This document shows positions 1 to 7,989 of a stretch of 37,385 bases of DNA, piece by piece. The notes under the pieces were generated by a model. The model had not been told where the DNA came from. It did not search any database and saw nothing but the letters and a program-made list of their open reading frames with translations. Each line of letters starts with the position of its first letter. Within the stretch, counting starts at the first letter, position 1. The position numbers were made by a program, and so were the translations under genes. This DNA is from CALMFT01 sp964563595 (GTDB lineage: Bacteria > Patescibacteriota > Gracilibacteria > Absconditabacterales > Absconditicoccaceae): positions 1-37,385 of the forward strand of contig CAZLWR010000008.1 of assembly GCA_964563595.1 (NCBI GenBank), given 5' to 3'.

Positions 1-55
1 ACTTCATTGTTTCCGCTTGCCTGATAGCCAATACATGGCCATCTATATTGATGCT
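1..55. repeat. Terminal direct repeat, left copy
   Basis: These 55 bases are identical to the last 55 bases of the window. Joining the ends keeps one open reading frame intact across the junction, so the repeat is best read as the overlap of a circular assembly. A genuine terminal redundancy cannot be excluded from sequence alone. Confidence 0.97.
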
Positions 56-175
56 TTCGTGGAAATCAGGGTGAGACAATAGTTGTTCTTTGGCTATATC
101 CAAATTGTTCTTCATTTCCTTTTCAGCAAGCCTGGTACGAATATACAATCTTGCTATTTCTATTAATGATAACAT
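1..175 (-). CDS. Unknown protein, N-terminal part (gene crosses the circle junction)
   Basis: N-terminal half of a 151-aa protein that starts with ATG at 175 and continues at the right end of the window down to the stop at 37050. The joined product is rich in Lys and Glu, probably mostly helical, and begins MLSLIEIARLYIR. I recognise no family. It ends in ELPF, much like the next gene downstream (SDLPF), and such acidic-Pro-Phe tails recall the C-terminal tip of bacterial SSB. It may act with the neighbouring ssDNA-binding candidate. No Shine-Dalgarno motif precedes the start; the leader is AT-rich. Confidence 0.85.
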   Translation of the reverse strand, partial: MLSLIEIARLYIRTRLAEKEMKNNLDIAKEQLLSHPDFHESINIDGHVLAIRQAETMK

Positions 176-201
176 CTCGACTTATAAATGAATAAAGTAA
201 A

Positions 202-957
202 TTAAAATGGCAAGTCACTGTTCCAGTTTTTTTCTTGCTTACTTCTTATCCTGTCAGTAATAGGAGTTGCTATTTCTTTATCTGCAACATCTTCATCATC
301 TACAATATCATCTATAGTCTGAGTAGATTGTGGTACTTCGGGTGTTTGCGTTCTATGTTCTTGCTGCTTGAATGTCGTTAATACGGTTTTGAAATACTCA
401 TTTAGCGGTGTCCAATGTGTTTTCTCAACTGCTCCATTATCGTCTTTATCTCTTCTCAATCAGTTAAATATCATATCTCTCTCTTCATCTTCAATTTGCT
501 GTAGCTTCTCTCACATGTGGTACACTGAGAATCATTTATTGATACAAGCTATTTGTTTATTGGTAACTTTGTGCGTATAAGTTGATGCTCTATTATACAC
601 AACCAACTCTAGTTGTCATATTCTTTCTCACTTATGGAAGCATCATATAAAACGCCTGATATTCCTATTCCATCGTGTGCTAAAGATCAACTTTTGCTCT
701 CAACTATTGTCTCGCAATTCTAAGTATACTTTCTCTTTTGGTCACTTTTTTGTATCAATAACTTTTGTATACATTCAGCCAAACCATCACTTAATATTCT
801 GGTGTTTGTTTGTTCAATACCAGTCAGATTTCTCATCTTCATTAAGAATAGGTTCTCACCTCCTAGATACAGTAAAATAACATTCTTTGGCTTCTTCTTC
901 CAAGCCTTCTATACCAGCTACATATGCTGGTGGCCTCATTCATCAAAACATAGACAT
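202..957 (-). CDS. Candidate single-stranded DNA-binding protein (SSB-like tail)
   Basis: A 251-aa protein when UGA is read as Gly. The N-terminal two thirds is mixed in charge with several aromatic residues (WWFGG, KGPKEKVYLELRD, FSTRWNRNI), compatible with a beta-rich nucleic-acid-binding fold. The last 60 residues are acidic and Pro/Gln-rich and end in NSDLPF. That layout, a compact domain plus a disordered acidic tail ending in an aromatic, is the hallmark of SSB and phage gp2.5 proteins, whose tail docks partner enzymes. There are two ATGs at the start (957 and 951). It lies in the replication region next to the initiator cluster. The function rests on layout rather than a family match. 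Confidence 0.8.
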
Positions 958-983
958 TACACGGACTAAATAAAATAAATTGA

Positions 984-1208
984 TTAGTGGATCAGGTCCA
1001 TTATATGCCAAACAATATGCTCTGGATCGTACTTATTCATATAAGCGATAAGATTATAGGCTTGTTGCATGGAAAGATTATTGATTTTTTCCACTCAAGG
1101 CCCATATTGCAACCAATCGTTGAATAGGTCGTTAGATTCCATACCCATCTTGTTTACCCATACAGTTCGCACATCATTTAAGATGTACTTTGGTGCTAGG
1201 ACTGACAT
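984..1208 (-). CDS. Small protein of unknown function
   Basis: A 74-aa protein starting MSVLAPKYILNDVRTVWVNK and ending in HIMDLIH. It contains no UGA codons. It looks globular, with aromatic residues and a helical C-terminal half (MQQAYNLIAYMNKYDPEHI). It sits 26 bp upstream of the ssDNA-binding candidate in the same direction and is probably co-transcribed with it. I do not recognise a family. Confidence 0.75.
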
Positions 1209-1419
1209 GTTACACTAATACGGTGATAAAAACTACGGTGTTTGTATCTCACTGGTGTGAGTGGCTCAAAGTTTTATACTGGTTACCTCCCCAGTTTTGC
1301 ACTCTTTTGTTACCGTCCTTGACTACCTGTCACATTTGATAACATTACCATTATAACTTTTTCTCTCGTGAAATGCAAGAGAATTTGCATACATTTTTAC
1401 ATTTTCTTTTGCACATTGA
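1209..1419. other. Non-coding gap
   Basis: About 210 bp without a convincing reading frame on either strand under table 25. In-frame TAA/TAG codons interrupt all minus frames, leaving only ORFs of about 25 codons. I see no strong hairpin. It may hold a promoter for the downstream 1208 and 957 genes. Confidence 0.5.
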
Positions 1420-1653
1420 TTATGTTACTGTTTGTGGCTCGTCCACTAGTATTCTATCTATCTGTACCCCCATTAGCTCTAACTTATCCAATGTTTTCTT
1501 TCCAAACTTGCCTTCTCTCTTTGACCTCTCGAAATGTGCAAGATCAATTTTAGAGTACTCATCAGAAAAGAACTGGTATTTGAATATTCTCTTTTGCTTC
1601 ATTATTCTTTGGACCTCTTGGTTAAGTGCTGTTGTATTTACATTGTACTTCAT
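1420..1653 (-). CDS. Small protein, possibly helix-turn-helix
   Basis: A 77-aa, Lys/Arg-rich, mostly helical protein from ATG at 1653; a GTG at 1662 is an alternative start. The stretch KKTLDKLELMGVQIDRIL resembles the final helices of XRE/Cro-type DNA-binding domains (a conserved Leu after TL, then LGV followed by a short acidic turn). The earlier part does not match well enough to be sure. It lies between the replication initiator and the ssDNA-binding candidate, where a small regulator would fit. No UGA codons occur. Confidence 0.7.
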   Translation of the reverse strand: MKYNVNTTALNQEVQRIMKQKRIFKYQFFSDEYSKIDLAHFERSKREGKFGKKTLDKLELMGVQIDRILVDEPQTVT

Positions 1654-1673
1654 AGTAATCACTTAATGATAAA

Positions 1674-1997
1674 TTATTCTGCTATGCAGTTATATATGAA
1701 CTTAATGTCTTGAAGAGTACGTTTTGAGAAATCGTACTTTTTTATTTTCTGTACCATTCTTGCTCTCTCGTTTGCTTCCTCATATTCCTGCTCATTCTCA
1801 TAAATACTTAATGCCCATGTACCAGAACGGTTTCTGACAGTCAGTCTGTCTTTTGGGATGTAAGTATTGGGAAATTTATCTATTCTTATGTAGTCATGGC
1901 CAACAAATGCTATCCTTGATTCTCCTGTCGTGACTCTCATAGAAGTTGTACTATCCCAATGTCTGTAAAATACTTTTTTTCCTATCATTAATATCAT
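1674..1997 (-). CDS. Protein of unknown function
   Basis: A 107-aa protein starting MILMIGKKVFYRHWDSTTSM. The N-terminal half looks beta-rich (short alternating hydrophobic strands, TWALSIYENE). The C-terminal 45 residues are strongly charged and helical (EANERARMVQKIKKYDF). The stop lies 12 bp before the start of the next gene. I do not recognise a family. It carries no UGA codons. Confidence 0.78.
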   Translation of the reverse strand: MILMIGKKVFYRHWDSTTSMRVTTGESRIAFVGHDYIRIDKFPNTYIPKDRLTVRNRSGTWALSIYENEQEYEEANERARMVQKIKKYDFSKRTLQDIKFIYNCIAE

Positions 1998-2055
1998 TTA
2001 GCTTAGTATGGACTAAATTGCCATAAGTAGAGCGACAAGTAACATTTGTTGTGGT

Positions 2056-3177
2056 TTAATTCTCTCATGTTATACCAAAGTACTTAGCTAAAAAGTTATA
2101 CCACGCAGCTTTCACAAACTTGTTACCATAGCCTCAGTTAGCAAGACCTTGAATCACAACACTATTAGCATCACGCTCGAACTCTTCTTGCAGTCAGGCC
2201 AAAAGTTCCGCTCTTGTTGGATCCTTTATAATTATATCAATTTCAGCATCTCTTTTCAAGAGATATTCTTTTTTCTGTTCATCTTGTTCAGCTTTTTTTC
2301 TGGCATTTTCCTGTTCCTCTAGCTTCCTCTTGGCTCTTTGCTCCTCCAACTGCTTTTGTTTTTCTTCTTCTGCAATGTCTCATTCTGACTTATGATTTAA
2401 CTTCTTGTATTGATTAATGATGCTTGCTCGTTCTTTGTATATGATCTCCGGACAATCAGCTGTAGTAACATACTTGTGCGAGCTCATGAATATAATGCCT
2501 CTTACGAAGTCAAATATAGTCTTTCACTCTTTGAGGTACTTGGCTATGGCTGTTCTGAACTTTAAGTTCTTTTCGTTAACTATGTGACGTACAAATCACC
2601 TTTCATTAATTCAAGGGCGGTACTCGAGAGGGATTTTTTGTTCAGCACACGTTTTTTTCATAAACTCTATCATCTCGTTTATTTCCTCATTGCCTCATGG
2701 TTTCCTTTTTTTCTTAGAAACTGTTTTTTTTTCTTTTTTTTGTACAGAAACAATGGCACCGTCAGGTGCTTTATCTTTAGATAAATCTTTTTTATTATTA
2801 CTATCTTTATTAGTTTTCTTCTTACTTAGTAGTGTTTGTTTTCCCGTTTTCGGTTTACCCGTTGACGGGTTTTCCGTAACTGGTTTTTCATATATGTCAT
2901 AGTCATATCATCAGAAATGGCCTTTTTCAACCTTGATTTGTGATCTTACTATGTATCCATTTTTTATCAATTCTCTAATACCTGCACTTGTACTATCTCT
3001 TCAATCTGTACTGTGGTTAATAAGCTCCGTTATATATATTTGTCGGTCATCTGGCAAAGATAGTAAGTAGGCCAAAATTCCTTTCGCCTTCCACGATAGT
3101 TTAGCATCTTGTAAACCTGTCTTGTTCATTGTTAAGTAAGGATGATCTTTGTCTTTTCTAACAGTAAATTTAGACAT
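2056..3177 (-). CDS. Replication initiator / replisome organiser with winged-helix N-terminus
   Basis: A 373-aa protein. Residues 1-95 match the phage replisome-organiser winged-helix type: SWKAKGILAYLLSLPDD, then DGRDSTSAGIRELIKNGY, then a beta-wing ending DYDIYEKP. In Firmicutes phages, proteins with this domain bind the origin and load the helicase. A Lys/Ser/Thr-rich linker follows (residues about 95-170), then a helical part with a long Glu/Lys/Gln/Arg stretch likely to be coiled coil (about 260-300). The end reads YFGITGEN. Several UGA codons fall in the wing (GHFGGYDYD). An unusual pair of interleaved dyads lies about 40 bp upstream of its start and may be origin or regulatory DNA. No polymerase or helicase gene is seen, so host enzymes are probably recruited. 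Confidence 0.88.
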
Positions 3178-3218
3178 TTTTGTTTCAGTTATAAGATAGA
3201 TATATATTGAACAAAACC

Positions 3219-3312
3219 CTTATAGGATAAAGTGGGGGCTTCAAAAACTATACAATAACTCCTGCATAATCCTTGCCACTCTATCCTGTAAGAGCCTTAT
3301 AGTTTTTGAAGC
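3219..3312 (-). promoter_or_regulatory. Interleaved inverted repeats (A-B-A'-B') before the replication initiator
   Basis: Two long dyads are interlocked. A perfect 15-bp pair lies at 3238-3252 and 3298-3312. A 17-bp pair, with one mismatch and one G-U pair as RNA, lies at 3219-3235 and 3276-3292. The order A-B-A'-B' means both stems can form together only as a pseudoknot, or they are alternative hairpins. It sits within the 171-bp gap just upstream of the initiator start, so an origin, operator or leader-RNA switch are all possible. Confidence 0.85.
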
Positions 3313-3348
3313 ACTTCTATTATAGAGATTTGCCACATCAAATGCAAA

Positions 3349-3585
3349 TTATTTTTCATTTTCCTGTGCATTTTTCATGTCTTCTGCTCTTTGTAAGAGG
3401 TCTACACACTGTTTAACTCACATTCGGTAAGATGATCTTAATGCACACTTCATGCCTTTTAGTTCATCGAGCGGTATGGCATGCATCACCGCTGGTTGCA
3501 CTTCATGTGTGAACCATAGGTCAAATGCATCATTAAGTACCTTAACGTACAAGTCTATAAATCAATCTACATCAACTTTTCAAAT
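3349..3585 (-). CDS. Small protein of unknown function, start uncertain
   Basis: An open frame runs from 3618 down to the TAA at 3349, with a plausible helical protein: VQPAVMHAIPLDELKGMKC, then MGVKQCVDLLQRAEDMKN. There is no upstream ATG in frame. Candidate starts are ATT at 3585 (used here), TTG at 3552, or an internal ATG. Either the start is non-standard or the first part of the frame is not translated. It directly precedes the interleaved-dyad region. No family recognised. Confidence 0.5.
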
Positions 3586-3755
3586 GTTACTTGTCTCTAA
3601 AAAATCTAAATATACACATTATGTAAAAACATCAAACTGCAGACATTACACAATATAGTATAGGGTTTGCATGGAAAAACGCTCCATAGTACATTGCAAC
3701 ATATATACATACCGGTCACCATGTACAACAGTACACCAGTACAGTTTTTGCTATC

Positions 3756-3941
3756 CTACTCATTCTCCACTTTTTTAATGATAAAAAATTCTCTATTGTG
3801 AGTCTGTGGATCTGGAGGTCATTGTAAAACACATCTAGGACCAGAAACGGGGGAGCTAGAATCTTTCACATAGTCAATAATAATCATATCGTCCTTTGGA
3901 TTGAATTCTTCTAAAAACAGTTCTACGGTTATCTTTTGCAT
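3756..3941 (-). CDS. Small protein of unknown function
   Basis: A 61-aa protein starting MQKITVELFLEEFNPKDDM. Its ATG overlaps the end of the upstream gene by 13 bp, which favours this start over a GTG at 4028 in the same frame. A UGA-encoded Gly lies in VLQGPPDPQ. The C-terminus is hydrophobic then charged (FFIIKKVENE). No family recognised. Confidence 0.65.
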
Positions 3942-4396
3942 ATGCCTTCTGGTAGAGTTTCTAAAAAGCCGAGTACTAGTTTTTGCATTTCTACAGGCCA
4001 TTCTAATATAGTCTGTTGGAATGTTCACCTATTAATATCCATGTAGTATTGTAGCTGCTTTCGCTTTTCTATGTCTCATTCTCGTGTATTAAGTTCAACA
4101 TCATTAGTTAGCAAAAAACACAATCTTCAATAATTCATAGGGTGTCAGATTATTTCAATGCTGTCGATATAATCTTCAATAATCTCTCATGTACTTTCGT
4201 ATACTTCAATGATGTTCTGATAGTCAGTTTCGTAATCATAAGAGCCTACTCTGATTAAACTAGTTTCCCCTTGTCAGCCCATTTCGTTTAGTCAAGCTTC
4301 CGTGTATTCGTCAGTATATTCTCTGATCCACACAAAGCATCAAAAACTCAACGTCTTATCCGCTCGTTTTTGTATTTTTAGTTGCAGTTCTGTCAT
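3929..4396 (-). CDS. Paralogue of the 4792-5262 protein, unknown function
   Basis: A 155-aa acidic protein. It shares two signatures with the gene at 4792-5262: LSFGCFVWI near residue 17 (LSFGCMLEL in the other) and a core SIEIIGHPMNYGRL (VKNIIGHPLTRGRI in the other). The spacing is similar, so the two are probably diverged duplicates flanking the zinc-protein gene. Proteins with a 'hGHPhxxGxhL' core occur in other phages without known function, as far as I recall. The C-terminus is helical (VEMQKLVLGFLETLPEG). It overlaps the upstream gene by 41 bp. Confidence 0.8.
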
Positions 4397-4778
4397 TATC
4401 TTTTTTTTTATAAATAAATGATTCTTGTTTCCGTTTTTCTAAAAGTTTCATATTTTCGGTTTTTGATCTTCGTTTTTGCCAACTTTTATCATTTGTAACA
4501 TGTTTTAACCATGTTGGATGTTCTGGCTTTTTAGCATAAGGATCTGCTTTCCTAGCACACCTTGAGCATAGTTCTATGTACTCGCCATTGATTTTCTTGA
4601 ATTCCTTATGATCTCCGCAAAATCGCAATCAACATCATCTCTCTGGTCGTGGTTCTCATCCACATAAATAACTTTGTCATCTGTGTATTTCTTTGTTGCA
4701 TTTCGGGTGAGTACAAAAACACGGTACACCATAACCTCAGAATGTTCAGTCATCTAAGCCATATACTGCATATCACAT
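4356..4778 (-). CDS. Multi-cysteine zinc-binding protein
   Basis: A 140-aa protein. Its first 80 residues hold regularly spaced Cys/His: PCFCTHPKC, then SYLCGG, RGCGLRFCGDH and ELCSRCARK. The pairing C-x-C, C..C, C-x2-H, C-x2-C suggests a RING- or treble-clef-like double zinc site. The remaining part is a long Lys/Arg/Glu helix ending in a disordered tail. Under the standard code the Cys-rich half is cut off by UGA; table 25 restores it. It sits between two paralogous genes. It probably mediates nucleic-acid or protein contacts, but no enzyme motif is visible. Confidence 0.8.
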
Positions 4779-4791
4779 AGTATAGTTTAAC

Positions 4792-5262
4792 TTATAAATA
4801 CTTGCTAAATTCAACTAACAGCTTCTTTAGTTCTGGTCGTTTCTCGCTGGTAATTCGTTGAAGTTCGTTTTGATCGTATAGTTTATGATTGGCCAAGAAT
4901 ATCTTTATAGAACCAAATATACTAACCCATTTTTCTATATTCGCTACCCTTTCGTCCATTGTGTCCATATCGCCTCTTTTTCATGGTCATACTTCTATAG
5001 TCTCACTAAGGTGTATTATCCTACCTCGTGTCAACGGGTGTCAGATTATGTTCTTAACGTCATGTATGAATATTTCTTCTTGGTCCACAGTATTCCAGTG
5101 TTTTACATAGAGCTTCGGGGCGTTGTTGCTTAGTAGTATAAAGTTATTTCAACGTTGTATGTACCAGCTCATGCCTGCTTTCTCATTTAACTCCAGCATA
5201 CATCAAAAGCTTAGTTCTTTATTACGTAGTTTATCTAGTTCAGGACATAAAGTGTTTGTCAT
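4792..5262 (-). CDS. Paralogue of the 3929-4396 protein, unknown function
   Basis: A 156-aa protein from ATG at 5262. It shares LSFGCMLEL and VKNIIGHPLTRGRI with the 3929-4396 gene. A helical segment with heptad-like hydrophobics follows (MDTMDERVANIEKWVSIFG), and the C-terminus is charged (RPELKKLLVEFSKYL). No catalytic motif is seen. The duplicated pair and their spacing suggest a family that works in the early region, perhaps in host interaction, but that is a guess. Confidence 0.82.
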
Positions 5263-5294
5263 GGTGGGGGAATGTAAATAATTAAATAATCTGA

Positions 5295-5534
5295 TTATTT
5301 TTTGCGAAACATACCTAAGTGAACTACTTTACTCAATAACCACTTCCGTAGAAAGTCAGGCATTCGTATTGGCTTCTGTTTAATATGCAACTGGTAGTAG
5401 TATGTAAGTGTTTCGGCTTCTTTCTTTGCATACATGGCGTACATAAGCGTATCTATCATATCACTGTGCTTTGCCTCACCTGTATCGATTATCCTACAAG
5501 TTCAGATTATATTTTTATTTTCTTTTGTTTGCAT
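5295..5534 (-). CDS. Small protein of unknown function
   Basis: A 79-aa protein starting MQTKENKNIIGTCRI. The middle is a helix with several Met and Ala (MIDTLMYAMYAKKEAE), and the C-terminus is basic (FLRKWLLSKVV, GMFRKK). It lies 32 bp from its neighbours, in what seems to be one operon with the zinc proteins. No family recognised. Confidence 0.75.
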
Positions 5535-5566
5535 GGTAAGGGGGGAGGGGTTAGAAATAATCAGGA

Positions 5567-5833
5567 TTATAATCCTTGTTCTTCTGTCTGATCCACTATT
5601 GCAGATTCATAATCACAAATTTCTTGTTCTGTTTTCGATTCATAGCACTCTTTATGACATCTATAAAAATAACTCCTGTTACTCCCTGGTACTGTAAATG
5701 AGACAGTCCTTATTGGCTGGCTAAGTTGTTTTGTACAAAATAAACAGTAGGTAGTTATTCAAGGATCATGAGCTGGTTTTGATCCTGATCCTTCAAAGTA
5801 TCAAAACACATCTGTATTTATCTTAGTTGTCAT
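5567..5833 (-). CDS. Small zinc-finger protein
   Basis: An 88-aa protein with a clear four-Cys site: TTYCLFCTKQ about residue 30 and YRCHKECYE about residue 60, i.e. C-x2-C and C-x3-C spaced by roughly 30 residues. The tail is acidic (IVDQTEEQGL). The start overlaps the end of the upstream gene by 11 bp, the usual close coupling here. It probably binds nucleic acid or a host protein; no enzyme motif is present. Confidence 0.8.
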
Positions 5834-6080
5834 TTTCAGATAGTCTACTTAAATAAGATTCTCTCAATTCTTTATCATAGCATTCTTGACATACCAAATG
5901 TCACAATCATATACCATTGTGTATCAGCTTGGAAGTGTAGCAATTACCGTATCACTCAACTTTGCCACACGATACACAATTTATCTGTTCTTCCATATCA
6001 AGAACAATCAAAGGACAGTTCCAATCTGTGGGAACATTATATTCTTCATACTTTTTTGTTGCTTCGTTTCGTTTTTTCAT
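5823..6080 (-). CDS. Small zinc-finger protein
   Basis: An 85-aa protein starting MKKRNEATKKYEEYNVPTDW. It has two C-x2-C knuckles, INCVSCGKV and LVCQECYDK, about 30 residues apart, typical of a zinc ribbon. The tail is acidic (LSRLSENDN). It lies just downstream of the methyltransferase gene and overlaps the next zinc-protein gene by 11 bp. Together with the 5567 and 4356 genes it forms a run of zinc proteins. Confidence 0.8.
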
Positions 6081-6093
6081 AATACCAGTGTGG

Positions 6094-7140
6094 TTAAATG
6101 AACGATAATATATGACTTATAACATCAACATTAAATGCATTTCACAGGCACTTATAGCGTTGTGTATTACTTATTCAGGCAGTATAATTATCTGGTAGTC
6201 CTTGCAATCTTTCGCACTCAACTGGCGTTAGTTTTCTTATTACATGTCAGTCAGTAAGTTTATTGTTTTGTTCTCGCGCATTGCTTGATATTGTAGGACT
6301 CTTATCGTGAAATTCTCATCATTTATTAAACCCTCTAGGTCTTTGGGTAATATATAATCACGTCTTAGCTCACCCTCCTCATCAATTTGCTGATAAAGTA
6401 ACAGACTTTCACTCTTGTGAATACACTCTGTCCCCTTGTCATCATTTATTCAAATGTCATACCCTAACCATTGTGCGCTGTTTTTTTTGTACACTATTTC
6501 GCTCAACGTCTCAGTTATATGAGGCTGTAAGAACAAATGATTTTCAATTGGTTACCATTCTTTCATCTACCTCTCAACTTTCTAATATATCTTTCAGTAG
6601 TATTCATCTATCGCCTGGCTGGGTTACTCAAGGTATATTTGTTCGGAAGAGCCTTTTACGATTTTGTGCCGATACTAAAGCTGCATTTATCATTACTGGT
6701 TCTACTCATAGCTCTTTTGTGATTGTGTCTTTAGCTTCCTTTGGCATACTAGCAACATTTTCTAAAATGAAGTACTTCGGATTCACTTCCTTCAATATTC
6801 TTACGTACTCTCGAAATAGTCAAGATTTATTGCCATCTAATCACTTGCGATTGTTTTTTGCGATTGATAGATCTTGGCAAGGTGATCATCATATAAGTAA
6901 GTCAATAGTTCAACAAATACTAGTCATTAAGTATCAATCTCTATGAAAATTAAGGCTATGATTAGTATAGTTTACATTACACACGTCTCAAATCTGTACT
7001 ATGTCTCCATAGTTTTTATCTGATACCTGAATGGCAAATTTATCAATCTCGCTGGCATAATATATATCTACATGTAGTCAAGCTCTCTCCAATGCAACCC
7101 TAGCACAACTTATTCAATCAAATAGTGATAGTACTTTCAT
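6094..7140 (-). CDS. DNA (cytosine-5-)-methyltransferase
   Basis: A 348-aa C5-MTase that transfers a methyl group from SAM to cytosine. Motifs in order: I, LSLFDGISCARVALERAG near the N-terminus; IV, IDLLIGGSPCQDLS near residue 85-95 with the catalytic Cys; VI, KYFILENVASM; VIII, SAQNRKRLFW; then LTPVECERLQGLPDNYT and the C-terminal NTQRYKCLGNAFNVDVI. The set is complete, so it should be active. The Gly of FDG, the GG of GGSPCQ and the Gly of CLGN are UGA codons, one of the best proofs of table 25. No cognate restriction enzyme is adjacent, so it is an orphan, probably protecting the phage DNA or altering its regulation. Confidence 0.96.
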
Positions 7141-7182
7141 AAATATCCTTTTTAAAGTAAATAGTGTATAGTAAAGTGTGTA

Positions 7183-7521
7183 CTATGCACTGTACATTTC
7201 CATTAACTGCAAGATATTAGGCTGTACTCAGTCGTGAATATCTTGCAGATAAGCAATACATCTTTCTTTTGGAGTCGCTTGTTTATATCTCGGATCTTCT
7301 CAATCATTTACAGGGTATATCATGAACTCATTAGCTATACAGTTTTCAAACAATGACCATGCATCAATCATCTCTGACTCGCCATACTTGACAATATGCC
7401 ATCTCAGACATCATTTGTCTTGTTCTTTAGTAGCACACTTTCGCATAAGCCATTGATCATCTTTGGTACGTTTTAAGTATTGTATGACACCTTCTAATAC
7501 GTCTAGGATTTCACCTTTCAT
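7183..7521 (-). CDS. Protein of unknown function
   Basis: A 112-aa protein starting MKGEILDVLEGVIQYLKRTK. It has a Cys/Trp-containing middle (KCATKEQ, GCLRWHIVKYG) and the segment VNDGEDPRYKQATPKERC near the end, vaguely like the small DUF6197-type proteins; I would not rely on that. The last codons contain a perfect 12-bp inverted repeat. It overlaps the next gene upstream by 19 bp. Confidence 0.78.
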
Positions 7522-7700
7522 TGTTTCGCAACAGATGGTAAATTATTGAAAATCGCTAATTCAGATGGAGACATATTACTCAAATATACTTCTTGATTAA
7601 GCACCTGTAGCAATAAGTCATTCTGTGTTTTGTCTCAATCGTAATACAATGACTTAGTACCATCCTTATTTACCTTTGTTTTAATAATCGGTTGTTCCAT
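7503..7700 (-). CDS. Small protein of unknown function
   Basis: A 65-aa protein starting MEQPIIKTKVNKDGTKSLYY. The middle is hydrophilic, followed by LSNMSPSELAIFNNLPSVA. It ends in the start region of the following gene (19-bp overlap), suggesting translational coupling. Upstream lies the structured 7843-7914 element. No family recognised. Confidence 0.72.
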
Positions 7701-7989
7701 AGTAATTAACAATCTAAATTTGGGGTTTTATTGTTACAATTATAAAATAAACTATTTTTCAAAAATTATTCCTGCTATCACAAGGACAACAAGTAATCAT
7801 AATGCTAAGATCATAGTATGCAATTACAAAATAAATATTTTAAAAAAGGCTCCGTATTATAGGGCCTGCAGTACTTTCTAAGTGTAGTGGCCCAACTACA
7901 AGATAGAATACGGAACTATTATTTGGTTGGTTACATTATGATGATACAGTTTGTTATGCAATTTGCAAGTCTTTTTTTTAGTTGTTTTG
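7701..7989. other. Non-coding gap with a structured element
   Basis: A 289-bp gap without a gene on either strand. Its main content is the folded element at 7843-7914, described separately. The rest is very AT-rich and could hold a promoter for the downstream 7700 gene. Confidence 0.6.
7843..7914 (-). ncRNA. Structured RNA or attenuator with possible pseudoknot
   Basis: As minus-strand RNA, an 8-bp closing stem pairs 7907-7914 with 7851-7858. Inside, a 6-bp hairpin (7895-7900 with 7883-7888) has a loop whose GGGCC (7889-7893) is complementary to GGCCC at 7862-7866, giving an H-type pseudoknot. The 3' arm is followed by GCC and a run of Ts, as in an intrinsic terminator. A leader RNA or attenuator for the 7700 gene is likely. 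A tRNA fold was tested and does not fit. Confidence 0.55.

Noticed and set aside
1..55. True terminal redundancy such as a cos or DTR end
   Set aside because: A 55-bp exact overlap with a gene running through the join is more simply an assembly overlap of a circle; a real short repeat cannot be proven here.
7843..7914. tRNA (for example a Gly tRNA reading UGA)
   Set aside because: The closing stem is there, but no T-loop GTTCRA, no anticodon stem at the right place, and no CCA. It is described as an unknown structure instead.
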